A stretch of 61,231 bases of DNA, taken from positions 1 through 61,231 of the forward strand of contig JAFEBB010000046.1 of the NCBI GenBank assembly GCA_018266075.1, read 5' to 3'. The number at the start of each line of letters is the position of its first letter. The stretch's first letter is position 1. Origin of the DNA: Deltaproteobacteria bacterium. GTDB taxonomy: Bacteria > Myxococcota > Myxococcia > Myxococcales > SZAS-1. Under the pieces are notes generated by a model. That model searched no databases and had not been told where the DNA came from. It saw nothing but the letters and a program-made list of their open reading frames with translations. Positions 1 through 7,206 of this stretch are shown here, one piece after another. A program made the translations under genes and the position numbers.

Positions 1-813
1 GTCGCTGGTGCAGCCGGTGCACGTGCCGCTGCTGGTGTCGCACACGGGCGTGGTGTTCGCGCACTGGCTGGTGTTCGTGGTGCTGCACTGACCGCACGCG
101 CCGCTGGGCTCGCACGCGGGCGTGGTGCCGCTGCAATTGGAGTCGCTGGTGCAGGCTACGCACTGGCCGTTGGTGCAGACGGGCGTGTTGCCCGAGCAGG
201 TCACGTGCGCCGCACCGAGCGGAAGTTGCGGACAGTTGCCGTGGATGAGCTCGATGTCGTCGAAGTCGGCCGAGCCCGCGGCGCCGCCCGTGAAGAGCTC
301 GTCCTTGATCACGATGCGCGTCGGGTTGCCGTAGTTCGGCATGGTGAAGGACTTGGCGTACCAGTGCCAGGTGCCGTCGGAGGCCACGGCGGCGACGGTG
401 TCCCCGCCCGCGAAGCCCGTGAGGTAGCCGGTGTGGCCGATGAGCCAGTGCTCGTCGCCCGGGGCGGTGAGGGGCGTGCCGTTCGCCTGCGCGTGGTTGA
501 AGCCGATGAACGGTTGGGTGTTCGTGGAGCCGCGCACCCAAGCGACCAAGCAGTAACCGTCGCCCGCGGTGCCGGTGAGGGGCGCGGCCGTGAACACGCG
601 TCCGCCCGACGCGCGCACGGTCTCGTGCTGGTAGTTCGACGAGCAGATCGCCGTGTCGCTCTGGATGACGATGGGTGCGTTGGTGGCGTCGTTGCGAACG
701 GTCCACGCGCCGCTGCCGTTCTCCCAATCCTCCGAGAACACCTGCGCCGATGCGGTCTTTGTGATCGCAAAGAAGGACAACGCGGCGAGCGAGATCGAGA
801 GCGTTCGGGACAT
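1..813 (-). CDS. Secreted protein with Cys-rich repeats, C-terminus beyond the window
   Basis: The frame is open from an ATG at 811-813 to the window edge (271 codons), so the C-terminus is missing. The N-terminus is a signal peptide (hydrophobic SLAALSFFAI, likely cut after KTASA near residue 23). Residues about 25-195 look like one extracellular beta-rich domain beginning VFSEDWENG. From about residue 200 the protein turns into short cysteine repeats (CTNGQCVACTSD, CEPSGACGQC, CDTSSGTCTGC) spaced by Asn/Ser/Thr/Pro. Such tails are common in myxobacterial surface or secreted proteins and often precede a C-terminal anchor, which would lie outside this window. No catalytic motif is visible; a binding or adhesion role is only a guess. 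Confidence 0.75.
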   Translation of the reverse strand, partial: MSRTLSISLAALSFFAITKTASAQVFSEDWENGSGAWTVRNDATNAPIVIQSDTAICSSNYQHETVRASGGRVFTAAPLTGTAGDGYCLVAWVRGSTNTQPFIGFNHAQANGTPLTAPGDEHWLIGHTGYLTGFAGGDTVAAVASDGTWHWYAKSFTMPNYGNPTRIVIKDELFTGGAAGSADFDDIELIHGNCPQLPLGAAHVTCSGNTPVCTNGQCVACTSDSNCSGTTPACEPSGACGQCSTTNTSQCANTTPVCDTSSGTCTGCTSD

Positions 814-1152
814 GGCGCCTCCGGTCACGACGATAGCGCAAGGTGTCCGAGCGCTCGCGTTTCTGGATGCGCTCGCCACGGCTTTGCATCGCAACGGGTG
901 ATCACCGCAGCCGGATGATCACGTCGAAGTGCTCGAGCGTCGGCGCGCTCGAAGCGTGGCGCACGGTTCGCTTCGCGGCATCGACTCAGGGAGCGGCTCT
1001 CCGCTCGGAAGCGTTCGCCGCCCCTCCCTCGAGCACGCCGAGTGCGCCTCAGGAATCGCCGCACGCGGCGTGGCCGTATCTCCTCTCGGTCATCGGACTG
1101 TTCTGGCTCTGAGCGCCCCGGCGCGCGCGGGGAGCCCACTCCGCGGCGAGGC
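814..1152. other. Gap without a confident gene
   Basis: About 340 bases between two leftward genes. On the minus strand a short open stretch ends in LEHFDVIIRLR and a stop near 913, which reads like a real C-terminus but has no start and is closed by a stop about 27 codons upstream. On the plus strand a frame ends in a hydrophobic WPYLLSVIGLFWL near 1112. Neither is supported; this may be a gene relic. Confidence 0.4.
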
Positions 1153-1461
1153 TCAGCGTCGCTCGCGCACCAGGGCCACCAACGCACTCACCTTCCGGTG
1201 CCGCTCGATGGGGTGCCGCAACGGCAGGTCCCCGTGGACCTCGTAGCTGTTGCGTCGGCCGTCGCGGTGGCGCGAGACGTAACCCTCTGCCTCCAGATCA
1301 GCCACGATGCGCTGCACCGCCCGCTCGGTGATGCCCACGGCCGTGGCCACGTCGCGCATGCGGGCCTCGGGATCGCGCGCGAGGCAAAGCAACACGTGTG
1401 CGTGGTTGGTGAGGAACGTCCAACCCGCCGAAGCAGCTTCAGGTTTTGCCCGTCCTGCCAT
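1153..1461 (-). CDS. Winged-helix (MarR-like) transcriptional regulator
   Basis: A 102-residue DNA-binding protein. Residues about 15-75 form a winged helix: LTNHAHVLLCLARDPEARM, then the recognition region VATAVGITERAVQRIVADL and the wing EGYVSRHRDGRRNSYEV. The start MAGRAKPEAASAG (ATG 1459-1461) is preferred over an upstream start at 1545, because the longer version would run through the AT-rich palindrome at 1492-1516 and adds an atypical N-terminus. It is divergent from the isocitrate dehydrogenase gene, with the palindrome between them, so auto-regulation and control of that gene are likely. No ligand-binding domain is present. The effector is unknown. Confidence 0.75.
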   Translation of the reverse strand: MAGRAKPEAASAGWTFLTNHAHVLLCLARDPEARMRDVATAVGITERAVQRIVADLEAEGYVSRHRDGRRNSYEVHGDLPLRHPIERHRKVSALVALVRERR

Positions 1462-1491
1462 GCGCCGAACGTACTCCAGTTGCGCTCGACA

Positions 1492-1516
1492 CACATATGA
1501 CATATATTTCGCATAT
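1492..1516. promoter_or_regulatory. AT-rich palindromic operator between divergent genes
   Basis: In otherwise GC-rich DNA this stretch carries a perfect inverted repeat ATATG-A-CATAT (1495-1505), extendable to ACATATGACATATAT with one mismatch, followed by another CATATT half-site near 1512. It sits between the winged-helix regulator (start 1461) and icd (start 1557). It is a plausible binding site for the regulator; binding is inferred, not shown. Confidence 0.5.
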
Positions 1517-1556
1517 TCGAAGTCGCGATAGGTGTTTCGCGACAAGGAGGCAGCAC

Positions 1557-3023
1557 ATGGAGCGGTATCGACGGAATGCGGCGGGGCAGAAGCGGGTCAC
1601 GGTCATCCCCGGCGACGGCATAGGCCCGGAGGTGGTGGCAGCCTCTCGGCGGATCATCGCGGCGGCAGGCGTGGACCTCGCGTGGGAGGAGCGCGAGGCG
1701 GGCGCCGCGGTCTTCAAGAAGGGCCTGCCCTCGGGTGTGCCCCCGGAGACCATCGAGTCCATCCGCGAGACGCGGGTGGTGCTCAAGGGCCCCTTGGAGA
1801 CGCCGGTGGGCTACGGCGAGAAGAGCGCCAACGTCACCTTGCGAAAGCTCTTCGAGACCTACGGCAACCTCCGGCCCGTGCGCGAGTTGCCGGGCGTGCA
1901 AACGCGCTTCTCCGGCGCCGGGGTGGACCTGGTGATCGTGCGCGAGAACGTGGAGGACCTCTACGCGGGCATCGAGCACCAGCAGACGCCCGGCGTGGCC
2001 CAGTGCCTCAAGCTCATGAGCCGAGCGGGCTGTGAGCGCATCGTCCGCCTGGCGTTCGAGGTGGCGCGCAGCGAGGGGCGGCGCTCGGTGCACTGTGCCA
2101 CCAAGGCCAACATCATGAAGCACACCGAGGGCCTGCTGAAGCGGACCTTCGAGGAGGTGGCGCGCGAGTACCCGGACATCGCCGCGCACCACATCATCGT
2201 CGACAACTGCGCCCACCAGCTGGTGCGAGCCCCGGAGCAGTTCGAGGTGATCGTCACCTCCAACATGAACGGCGACATCCTCAGCGATCTCACCTCGGGC
2301 CTCATCGGCGGGCTGGGCTTCGCGCCGGGCGCCAACCTGGGCAACGAGGTGGCCATCTTCGAGGCGGTGCATGGCTCAGCGCCGAAGTACGCGGGCAAGG
2401 ACGTCATCAATCCCACGGCGGTGGTGCTCTCCGCGGTGATGATGCTCCGCCACCTGGACGAGGCCGCCGCCGCGGACACCATCGAGAACGCCGTGCTGGC
2501 CACGCTGGAGGCGGGGATCTTCACGCGTGACGTGAAGGGCGACGCCGGCAGCGTCGGCACCAGCCGCTTCACCGACGCGGTGATCGCCCGCCTGGGCCGC
2601 CGGCCCGAGAAGTGGAAGGTGCGCGAGCGCAAGGCGCTGGTGCTCCCCCAGCTCCCGGACTCGGCCAACCCGGTGGTCGCCAAGCGGCGGCGCACGGTGG
2701 GCATGGACGTCTTCGTGGAGAGCACCGAGGTGCCGGGTGAGCTCGGGCTCTTGCTCACCCAGCTCGCCGAGGACACGCCGCTCCGGCTGAAGATGATCTC
2801 CAACCGCGGCACCCAGGTGTTCCCCGCCACCGGCGCCATGACCGCCTGCGTGGATCACTGGCGGTGCCGCTTCGTGCTCCGCGAGCCCAGCGGCGACCTG
2901 AGCGAGGCCGGAGCGCTCCAGTTGCTCGAGCGCGTGGGACGGGAGCTGCGGTGGATGCACGTGGAGAAGCTCGCGGAGTTCGACGGCGCCCTGGGCTACA
3001 CCCGCGCGCAGGGGGAGGACTGA
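1557..3023 (+). CDS. icd: NADP-dependent isocitrate dehydrogenase, Thermus type with C-terminal extension
   Basis: 488 residues; oxidative decarboxylation of isocitrate to 2-oxoglutarate in the cytosolic TCA cycle. The start is the ATG at 1557 behind AAGGAGG. Visible signatures are VIPGDGIGPE at the N-terminus, the substrate loop KSANVTLRK, the lysine/aspartate region CATKANIMK and NMNGDILSDLTSGLIGGLG, and the cofactor segment HGSAPKYAGKDVINP. The Lys-Tyr pair there matches NADP-using enzymes. After about residue 345 follows an extra domain (VGMDVFVES, RLKMISNRGTQVFP, final TRAQGED) that closely resembles the C-terminal domain of Thermus thermophilus IDH and is absent from the E. coli enzyme. 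A decarboxylating relative such as isopropylmalate dehydrogenase is unlikely because of this extension. Confidence 0.93.
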   Translation: MERYRRNAAGQKRVTVIPGDGIGPEVVAASRRIIAAAGVDLAWEEREAGAAVFKKGLPSGVPPETIESIRETRVVLKGPLETPVGYGEKSANVTLRKLFETYGNLRPVRELPGVQTRFSGAGVDLVIVRENVEDLYAGIEHQQTPGVAQCLKLMSRAGCERIVRLAFEVARSEGRRSVHCATKANIMKHTEGLLKRTFEEVAREYPDIAAHHIIVDNCAHQLVRAPEQFEVIVTSNMNGDILSDLTSGLIGGLGFAPGANLGNEVAIFEAVHGSAPKYAGKDVINPTAVVLSAVMMLRHLDEAAAADTIENAVLATLEAGIFTRDVKGDAGSVGTSRFTDAVIARLGRRPEKWKVRERKALVLPQLPDSANPVVAKRRRTVGMDVFVESTEVPGELGLLLTQLAEDTPLRLKMISNRGTQVFPATGAMTACVDHWRCRFVLREPSGDLSEAGALQLLERVGRELRWMHVEKLAEFDGALGYTRAQGED

Positions 3024-3024
3024 G

Positions 3025-3264
3025 ATGCGCACGCTCGAGCTTCTCTCCCCCCGCCGTCCCAAGAGCCCCTCGGAGGCGCGCCGGCTTCGCGCCGCGATCG
3101 AGCGCATGGTGATGCTCGCGCTCGATTCGGAGGACCCCGCGTGCCTCTCGCCGGCGGTGCTGGCGGAGGCGGCGCGAGGCAGCGATGAGCTCTCGGCCGC
3201 GTCGCGGCGCACCCTGCTGGAGCGCGCCGAGCGCCTGGTGGAGCGGTTGGCCGGCTGCAGTTGA
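3025..3264 (+). CDS. Small helical protein of unknown function
   Basis: 79 residues, starting one base after the icd stop, so almost certainly co-transcribed and perhaps translationally coupled. It is charged, Arg/Glu/Ala-rich, and predicted to be all helical (SEARRLRAAIERMVMLALD, then SRRTLLERAERLVERLAG). It has no signal peptide, Cys cluster or catalytic motif, and I do not recognise the family. Its codon use matches its neighbours, which supports it being real. Confidence 0.6.
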   Translation: MRTLELLSPRRPKSPSEARRLRAAIERMVMLALDSEDPACLSPAVLAEAARGSDELSAASRRTLLERAERLVERLAGCS

Positions 3265-3356
3265 TTCATTCCCCGACCCTCGAGGTCCGCGGGCGGTGCA
3301 GCCGCGCACACCTCGAGGGACTCGCGGCCTCGCGAAGCGATTCGTCGCGGCGGCCT

Positions 3357-3584
3357 CTAGACTCCACGCACGACAGGGGCCCCGAGTACGACGCGGCGGG
3401 CTTTCGGTTCCTCGCGGGCCTGATTGCGCACCGTGGTCGAACTCGGGGGGCCCTCTCGCCGCGTGGCCACGCGCCCGCCGAGGCGGCGCGACTTTTCGAG
3501 GACAATCACCGCGCCGTGTCTCGGCCAGCTGCGGCGCTGCAGCGAGCCCGCCACGCCCGCGCCAATTGTTGCCACGCGCGTCAC
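3357..3584 (-). pseudogene. Decayed N-terminus of a renalase-like FAD oxidoreductase
   Basis: Pieces of the nucleotide-binding start of a renalase/amine-oxidase-type protein appear in different frames. VTRVATIGAGVAG opens in one frame from a GTG at 3582-3584. GLAAAPQLAE-like sequence continues in a second frame, then VIVLEKSRRLGGRVATRREG is back in the first. The expected FDHGAQ motif follows only after another shift (near 3440). Nothing of the remaining roughly 250 residues is found. The GTG overlaps the TGA of the DUF2256 gene (GTGA), so the two were once translationally coupled. At least two frameshifts plus loss of the C-terminal part make this a relic. Confidence 0.7.
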
Positions 3585-3727
3585 GACGGAACCTCGCGGC
3601 GCTTCCGGCGACGGCAAAGCGCGGAGCAGGACTTCGCCGGGTCCCAGTCGCGGGCCCACCTCGTCCGCCACGTGAACGGCCGGCCGCAGGTCAGGCAGGC
3701 CTTTGGGGGCAGGTCCTCTTTGCGCAC
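3581..3727 (-). CDS. DUF2256 zinc-ribbon-like protein
   Basis: About 48 residues, read from a GTG at 3725-3727 (RKEDLPPKACLTCGRPFTW, then WARDWDPAKSCSALCRRRK). The paired CxxC and CxxxC plus the WARDWD core are the DUF2256 signature, probably a small zinc-binding protein. An upstream GTG at 3835 would add an Arg-rich extension unlike the family. DUF2256 genes often lie beside photolyase/cryptochrome or flavoprotein genes. Here the downstream partner is the decayed FAD oxidoreductase, so this gene may have lost its functional partner. Confidence 0.75.
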   Translation of the reverse strand: MRKEDLPPKACLTCGRPFTWRTRWARDWDPAKSCSALCRRRKRREVPS

Positions 3728-3859
3728 GCCGCGCGGCACGATGCTTGGATGCGCGAGCTCGCCGCGGTCACTCACCCTCGGCCGGGATGAGCGCCTTGTC
3801 CGGCGACGCCCCAACTGCGGTGCGCGGCACGGCACGTGAGCAGGGCGCTGGGTCGTTCT

Positions 3860-5488
3860 TCACTCTGCTGGCCTCGGCGAATCCCTCGGCGCCAGGGCGG
3901 CCGCTTGGTGCTCCGCCATCTCAGCCAGCCATCGGCCTCGCGCAGGTGGCACAGGCGCATCCGCGAGCAGGCCTCGCTGCGGCACGGCCTCGACGAGTTC
4001 CTCGCGCAGACCCAAACTCGCGAGGATGGCGTTCGCCGCGAGCAAACCACTCGCGTGGGCGGCCTCCATCAACATCGCCGGGAACGGCAGCCGAACCCAA
4101 TCGCCGGCGAGGTGAACACCCTCTTCTCCGCTCTCGGTGCCGGGACGCGCTGCATGCATGCCGACGTGAAACGCGGTGAAGTCTCGCTTGAGCTGAAGGT
4201 GCTCCGCTCGGATCGCGAGCCCCTGGAGCGCCGGAAATATGAGGCCGGCCTCGGCGATCAGCTGTGCCCGGATGGAGGCCTCGTCGAAGCCATCGGGCAC
4301 CGCATAGCAATGCAATTCGAGAACGGCGCCGCCGTGGCGGTCGACCCACCGCCGCGAGTCAGCCTCGAGCCGGTGTACGGCGGCTACGGCGTCGAGAAGC
4401 GTGTGTCGGTCGGTGATGACAAAGCCTGGGAGGTCTGCCGGGATGTCTCGGTCCGTCCAGAGGCGGAGAACGGCGTACGGCCTGCCTGCCCGGAGCGCGC
4501 TCCGATCCGGGAAGAGACTTGGCAGCCCCTGCGCACCGTCCATGATCTGCTTGGTCGCGGCTGCGTCGGCCGCGAGCACCACCTGATCGAAGGCCTCGCC
4601 ATTGATGCGCAGCGTGCCTGCCCGCTCGAGCTGCGCGACCGGCGTGTTCAAGCGCAGGCGAACGCCCAGCGCCTGGAGGTGCGAGCGGATCGGCAGGAGC
4701 AGCGACCGCTCGTACTCGTCCGCCGGGTACCCGTAGATCAGACCGCGATCATGGCTGAGGTAATAGAAATGAAAGCTCTTCACCAGCTCGGCGAGCGAGA
4801 GCTCGGACTCATGCGCGAAGAACGCTCGCGCAAAGGTGTTGAAAGCGGTCTTGAGTCCACGAGGCAGCGGCGCGACTGCGTCCAGATCGGCGAGCGAAAG
4901 ATGATCCAGCTCGCGATGCGTTCGAGTCGGGTCGTATTCGAGGAATAGGCCCATGAGGTCCCGCAACGGCGCTCGCAGGACCGGCGCGACAGGGAACGCT
5001 CCTCGCGCGGCGAGCGCGAGCAGGTTGAGTCCAGGGGCTTCCCGCCGACGTCCGAAGCGAAGCCGCTCTCCATTCCGCGCGATCACGACGTACTCGCCGA
5101 TGCTGCGATGCCGCGCTCGCAGGCCGAGACGGTCCAGAAAGCGGTTGAGGTTGTAGTAGTGGTCGAAGAAGGCGTGGAACCCGTGACTCACCCAAACTGA
5201 TTCCCCAGCCACGTCGACCGTCCAGGCGCCCAGCTTCCCGCCAAGGTACGGCTGCGCCTCAAAGAGGGTCACCGCGACACCACGGCGAGCCAGCGCCTCC
5301 GCGGCCGCGATGCCCGCAAGTCCTCCCCCAACGACCCCCACGGAGACGGGCTTGGTGGGGCGCTCGGGCTTCGCCGGATCCGGGCGCACCACCACAACGC
5401 GATAACTATGGAGTCGCCGTCGGATGAGCACGGGAAGCCCGAGGGCCAACCCCGCGAAGAACACAGCCGCGATGACGCATCCCACCAC
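3860..5488 (-). CDS. crtU: CrtU-like FAD carotenoid desaturase/methyltransferase (isorenieratene/chlorobactene synthase family)
   Basis: About 542 residues. A membrane segment lies at the N-terminus (VIAAVFFAGLALGLPVLI), then the FAD-binding fingerprint VGVVGGGLAGIAAAEALARR and LFEAQPYLGGKLG. The stretch HGFHAFFDHYYNLNRFLDR and the C-terminal LAGDWVRLPFPAMLMEA followed by SGLLAANAIL are what I recognise from CrtU/CruE enzymes, which turn a beta-ionone ring into an aromatic ring. The assignment rests on family resemblance; a phytoene-desaturase-like paralogue is the alternative. The start is uncertain: a frame continues up to a TTG at 5656, but GTG 5486-5488 begins just before the membrane helix and leaves a 206-base intergenic region. 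It is divergent from the sigma-like gene at 5695 and lies 13 kb from the main carotenoid cluster. Confidence 0.65.
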   Translation of the reverse strand: MVGCVIAAVFFAGLALGLPVLIRRRLHSYRVVVVRPDPAKPERPTKPVSVGVVGGGLAGIAAAEALARRGVAVTLFEAQPYLGGKLGAWTVDVAGESVWVSHGFHAFFDHYYNLNRFLDRLGLRARHRSIGEYVVIARNGERLRFGRRREAPGLNLLALAARGAFPVAPVLRAPLRDLMGLFLEYDPTRTHRELDHLSLADLDAVAPLPRGLKTAFNTFARAFFAHESELSLAELVKSFHFYYLSHDRGLIYGYPADEYERSLLLPIRSHLQALGVRLRLNTPVAQLERAGTLRINGEAFDQVVLAADAAATKQIMDGAQGLPSLFPDRSALRAGRPYAVLRLWTDRDIPADLPGFVITDRHTLLDAVAAVHRLEADSRRWVDRHGGAVLELHCYAVPDGFDEASIRAQLIAEAGLIFPALQGLAIRAEHLQLKRDFTAFHVGMHAARPGTESGEEGVHLAGDWVRLPFPAMLMEAAHASGLLAANAILASLGLREELVEAVPQRGLLADAPVPPARGRWLAEMAEHQAAALAPRDSPRPAE

Positions 5489-5625
5489 CTGGCCCTCGGA
5501 GCGAGCCAAGTGGGATGCATTGAGGGCAGCGACGTTGCGGCTCGACACGCGTCCGCCAACATCCCAGGGAGACAGAGCCTTTCGCGCGTGACTCGGACAG
5601 CGAGTCCAACTCCGACGAGAACCGG

Positions 5626-5654
5626 GAAACAGTTTTCCGAGGGTCGTCGTATCC
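5626..5654 (+). promoter_or_regulatory. ECF-type promoter motif I upstream of the sigma-like gene
   Basis: GAAACAGTTTTCCG, then CGTCGTATCC ending at 5654, about 40 bases before the GTG start at 5695. The same arrangement at identical spacing occurs on the minus strand at 17260-17288 before the CarQ-like ECF sigma gene; 23 of 29 positions match and both ends are perfectly conserved. This fits a -35/-10 pair of one ECF sigma factor. Confidence 0.6.
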
Positions 5655-5694
5655 AAGATGAGGTGCGCGACGTCGCCGCCGACCGGGAGTCCTC

Positions 5695-6099
5695 GTGGAC
5701 AACATCCTTGAAGCTGTTGGCATCGACCGGGTGCTCTTGGCTGCGCGCGCGGGAGACGACGAGGCGCAGCGCGAGTTGGTGGAAAGCTACTCGCGCGGGG
5801 TCTACAACCTCGGCCGCGTGATTCTGGGATCCGAGTTGGCCGAGTCCGTGCTGCAGGAGGTGTTTCTCGCGGCGCTCACGCTTCCTTTGCCGGGCGGGCG
5901 GACAGGCAGGTGGCTGGCCGAGCTCGCCATGTCCGCTGTCCAGCGCCGCAAGCCTCTCACGCAGCTCGAGCGAAGCCGGGCAGCTCAGGTTCTGCGGCTC
6001 GGTCTGGGTCTCAGCGAGTCCGAGGCATGGGTTCTCACCCAGCCAGCAAACCCCGTACGTGTAGCGGCTCGCGTGTGGAGTGAGGCCGAGCTCGCATGA
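5695..6099 (+). CDS. Short sigma-factor-like protein with eroded region 4
   Basis: 134 residues from a GTG behind GGGAG. Residues about 12-80 clearly follow ECF sigma region 2: LLAARAGDDEAQRELVESY, then VYNLGRVILGSE and LQEVFLAAL. The C-terminal part keeps only a hint of region 4 (GLSESEAWVL) and lacks a convincing helix-turn-helix, so it may not bind -35 DNA. A clear paralogue is the gene at 15565-16026, third in the ECF1 operon. Both share GD-EAQ, VYNL-RV and VLQ. With an ECF-type promoter in front, it may be a modulator (decoy, anti-sigma binder, or partner) of the ECF1/NrsF pair. That role is inferred. A genuine minimal sigma factor remains possible. Confidence 0.65.
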   Translation: MDNILEAVGIDRVLLAARAGDDEAQRELVESYSRGVYNLGRVILGSELAESVLQEVFLAALTLPLPGGRTGRWLAELAMSAVQRRKPLTQLERSRAAQVLRLGLGLSESEAWVLTQPANPVRVAARVWSEAELA

Positions 6100-6102
6100 T
6101 GG

Positions 6103-6414
6103 AGCGCGCTGCGCCCACGGAGAACTTGAAGCCGAAGCCTCGGGGCGCCGGCACCGAATTCTGACCCAGGCGAGGGGCCTGACGCGGAAGATGCCCGAGA
6201 CGTGAGAGGTGAGCTCCGGAGGAGTGCCGTCGGCGAGGCGGCCTCGTCGCCAGCGCCTCGGCCGGCCGTAGCGCGAGGCGTGAACGCCCCGATGCGAAGG
6301 AGACGACCGCGAGGCCGAGTCAGGCCTCGCGCCTTATTCGATGCCCAAGCCTTTGCAGGGCGAACATGGGTGCGCCGAGAGCCCGCGCGAGGATCAAGCT
6401 CTCGTCCTGATTCC
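6103..6414. other. Gap without a recognisable gene
   Basis: About 310 bases between the sigma-like gene and the convergent lipoprotein gene. Open frames exist on both strands but are low-complexity Arg/Ala-rich readings with no start signal or family motif. I see no clear terminator or RNA structure. Confidence 0.4.
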
Positions 6415-7206
6415 TCACCTCGAAACCACGAAGTCCCGCTCCTGCCAACAGACGCCGCCGCGGTCGTCGCGCGCCACCACCCAGAGGCGCACGCGTTCTC
6501 CTGCGTCGGCGGCCTGGTAGTGCGTATCTGGCAAGCCGCCCACCGCATTCGGCTCCTGAGAACGGAAATCCACCAGCGTGCCCGAGCCTGTCGCGAACCA
6601 CGTGTAGACAATGTCTTCGACCCGCTCACCTGCGTCGCCCGAGTAGGACTCGCGGCTTCCCCCGGCAAGCTCGGGCGTCAGCGTCACGTCTGCGTCGGGA
6701 GCGAGGACGGCGCCGTCGATTGAGCCACCTCCATCCAGCAACACGTCGAGCACCGCCGGATTCTGGTTGGGCACACCGCTGGTCCTGAACGGCATGCTCC
6801 GCACGCCGCGCTCCTGGCCCCGCTCGCCCGACTCGCCATCGGTCGCGAGGTAGCCCACCGTGACGCCGCCTGCATCGAGGAAGACGGCCCACTGCGCGGG
6901 TTGGCTCAAGTCGACCACGCCCCCATCGAGGTCGAGTCCGTCCTTGCCGGGGCAATCGAAGTCGGCCGAATACGGGTTGCCTGCGCGGCACAAGGCGAGC
7001 CGAACGTTCGGCGACGCCGCCACCGGAGAGACCGCAAGGGCGGTGAGCCGCACCGGCGCGGGGCGGCCTCCGTCGTCCGGCTGTATCAGCTCCGGGGGAT
7101 CCGCTCGGATCGCAAGCACGCGGACGCGCTCGATCTGGCTCTGGCGCTCCAGGTCATTGCTGCAGGCCACGAGCGTGACCAGGCCCAGCCAGCACGCGGC
7201 TCGCAT
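6415..7206 (-). CDS. Lipoprotein of unknown function, partner of the TonB-type receptor
   Basis: 263 residues. The N-terminus is a lipoprotein signal (MRAACWLGLVTLVACSND) with the lipobox LVAC, so Cys15 should be lipidated. The mature part is Asp/Gly-rich and beta-like, with IERVRVLAIRADPPELIQPD near the start and a C-terminal segment GERVRLWVVARDDRGGVCW, suggesting Ig-like folds. The ATG overlaps the stop of the upstream receptor gene (ATGA), so the two are a coupled operon. A surface or periplasmic accessory to the receptor is a reasonable inference; no enzyme motif is visible. Confidence 0.75.
   Translation of the reverse strand: MRAACWLGLVTLVACSNDLERQSQIERVRVLAIRADPPELIQPDDGGRPAPVRLTALAVSPVAASPNVRLALCRAGNPYSADFDCPGKDGLDLDGGVVDLSQPAQWAVFLDAGGVTVGYLATDGESGERGQERGVRSMPFRTSGVPNQNPAVLDVLLDGGGSIDGAVLAPDADVTLTPELAGGSRESYSGDAGERVEDIVYTWFATGSGTLVDFRSQEPNAVGGLPDTHYQAADAGERVRLWVVARDDRGGVCWQERDFVVSR

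Noticed and set aside
843-1112. Plus-strand frame ending in a hydrophobic segment near the left edge
   Set aside because: No ribosome site, low-complexity N-terminus and no homology that I can recognise.
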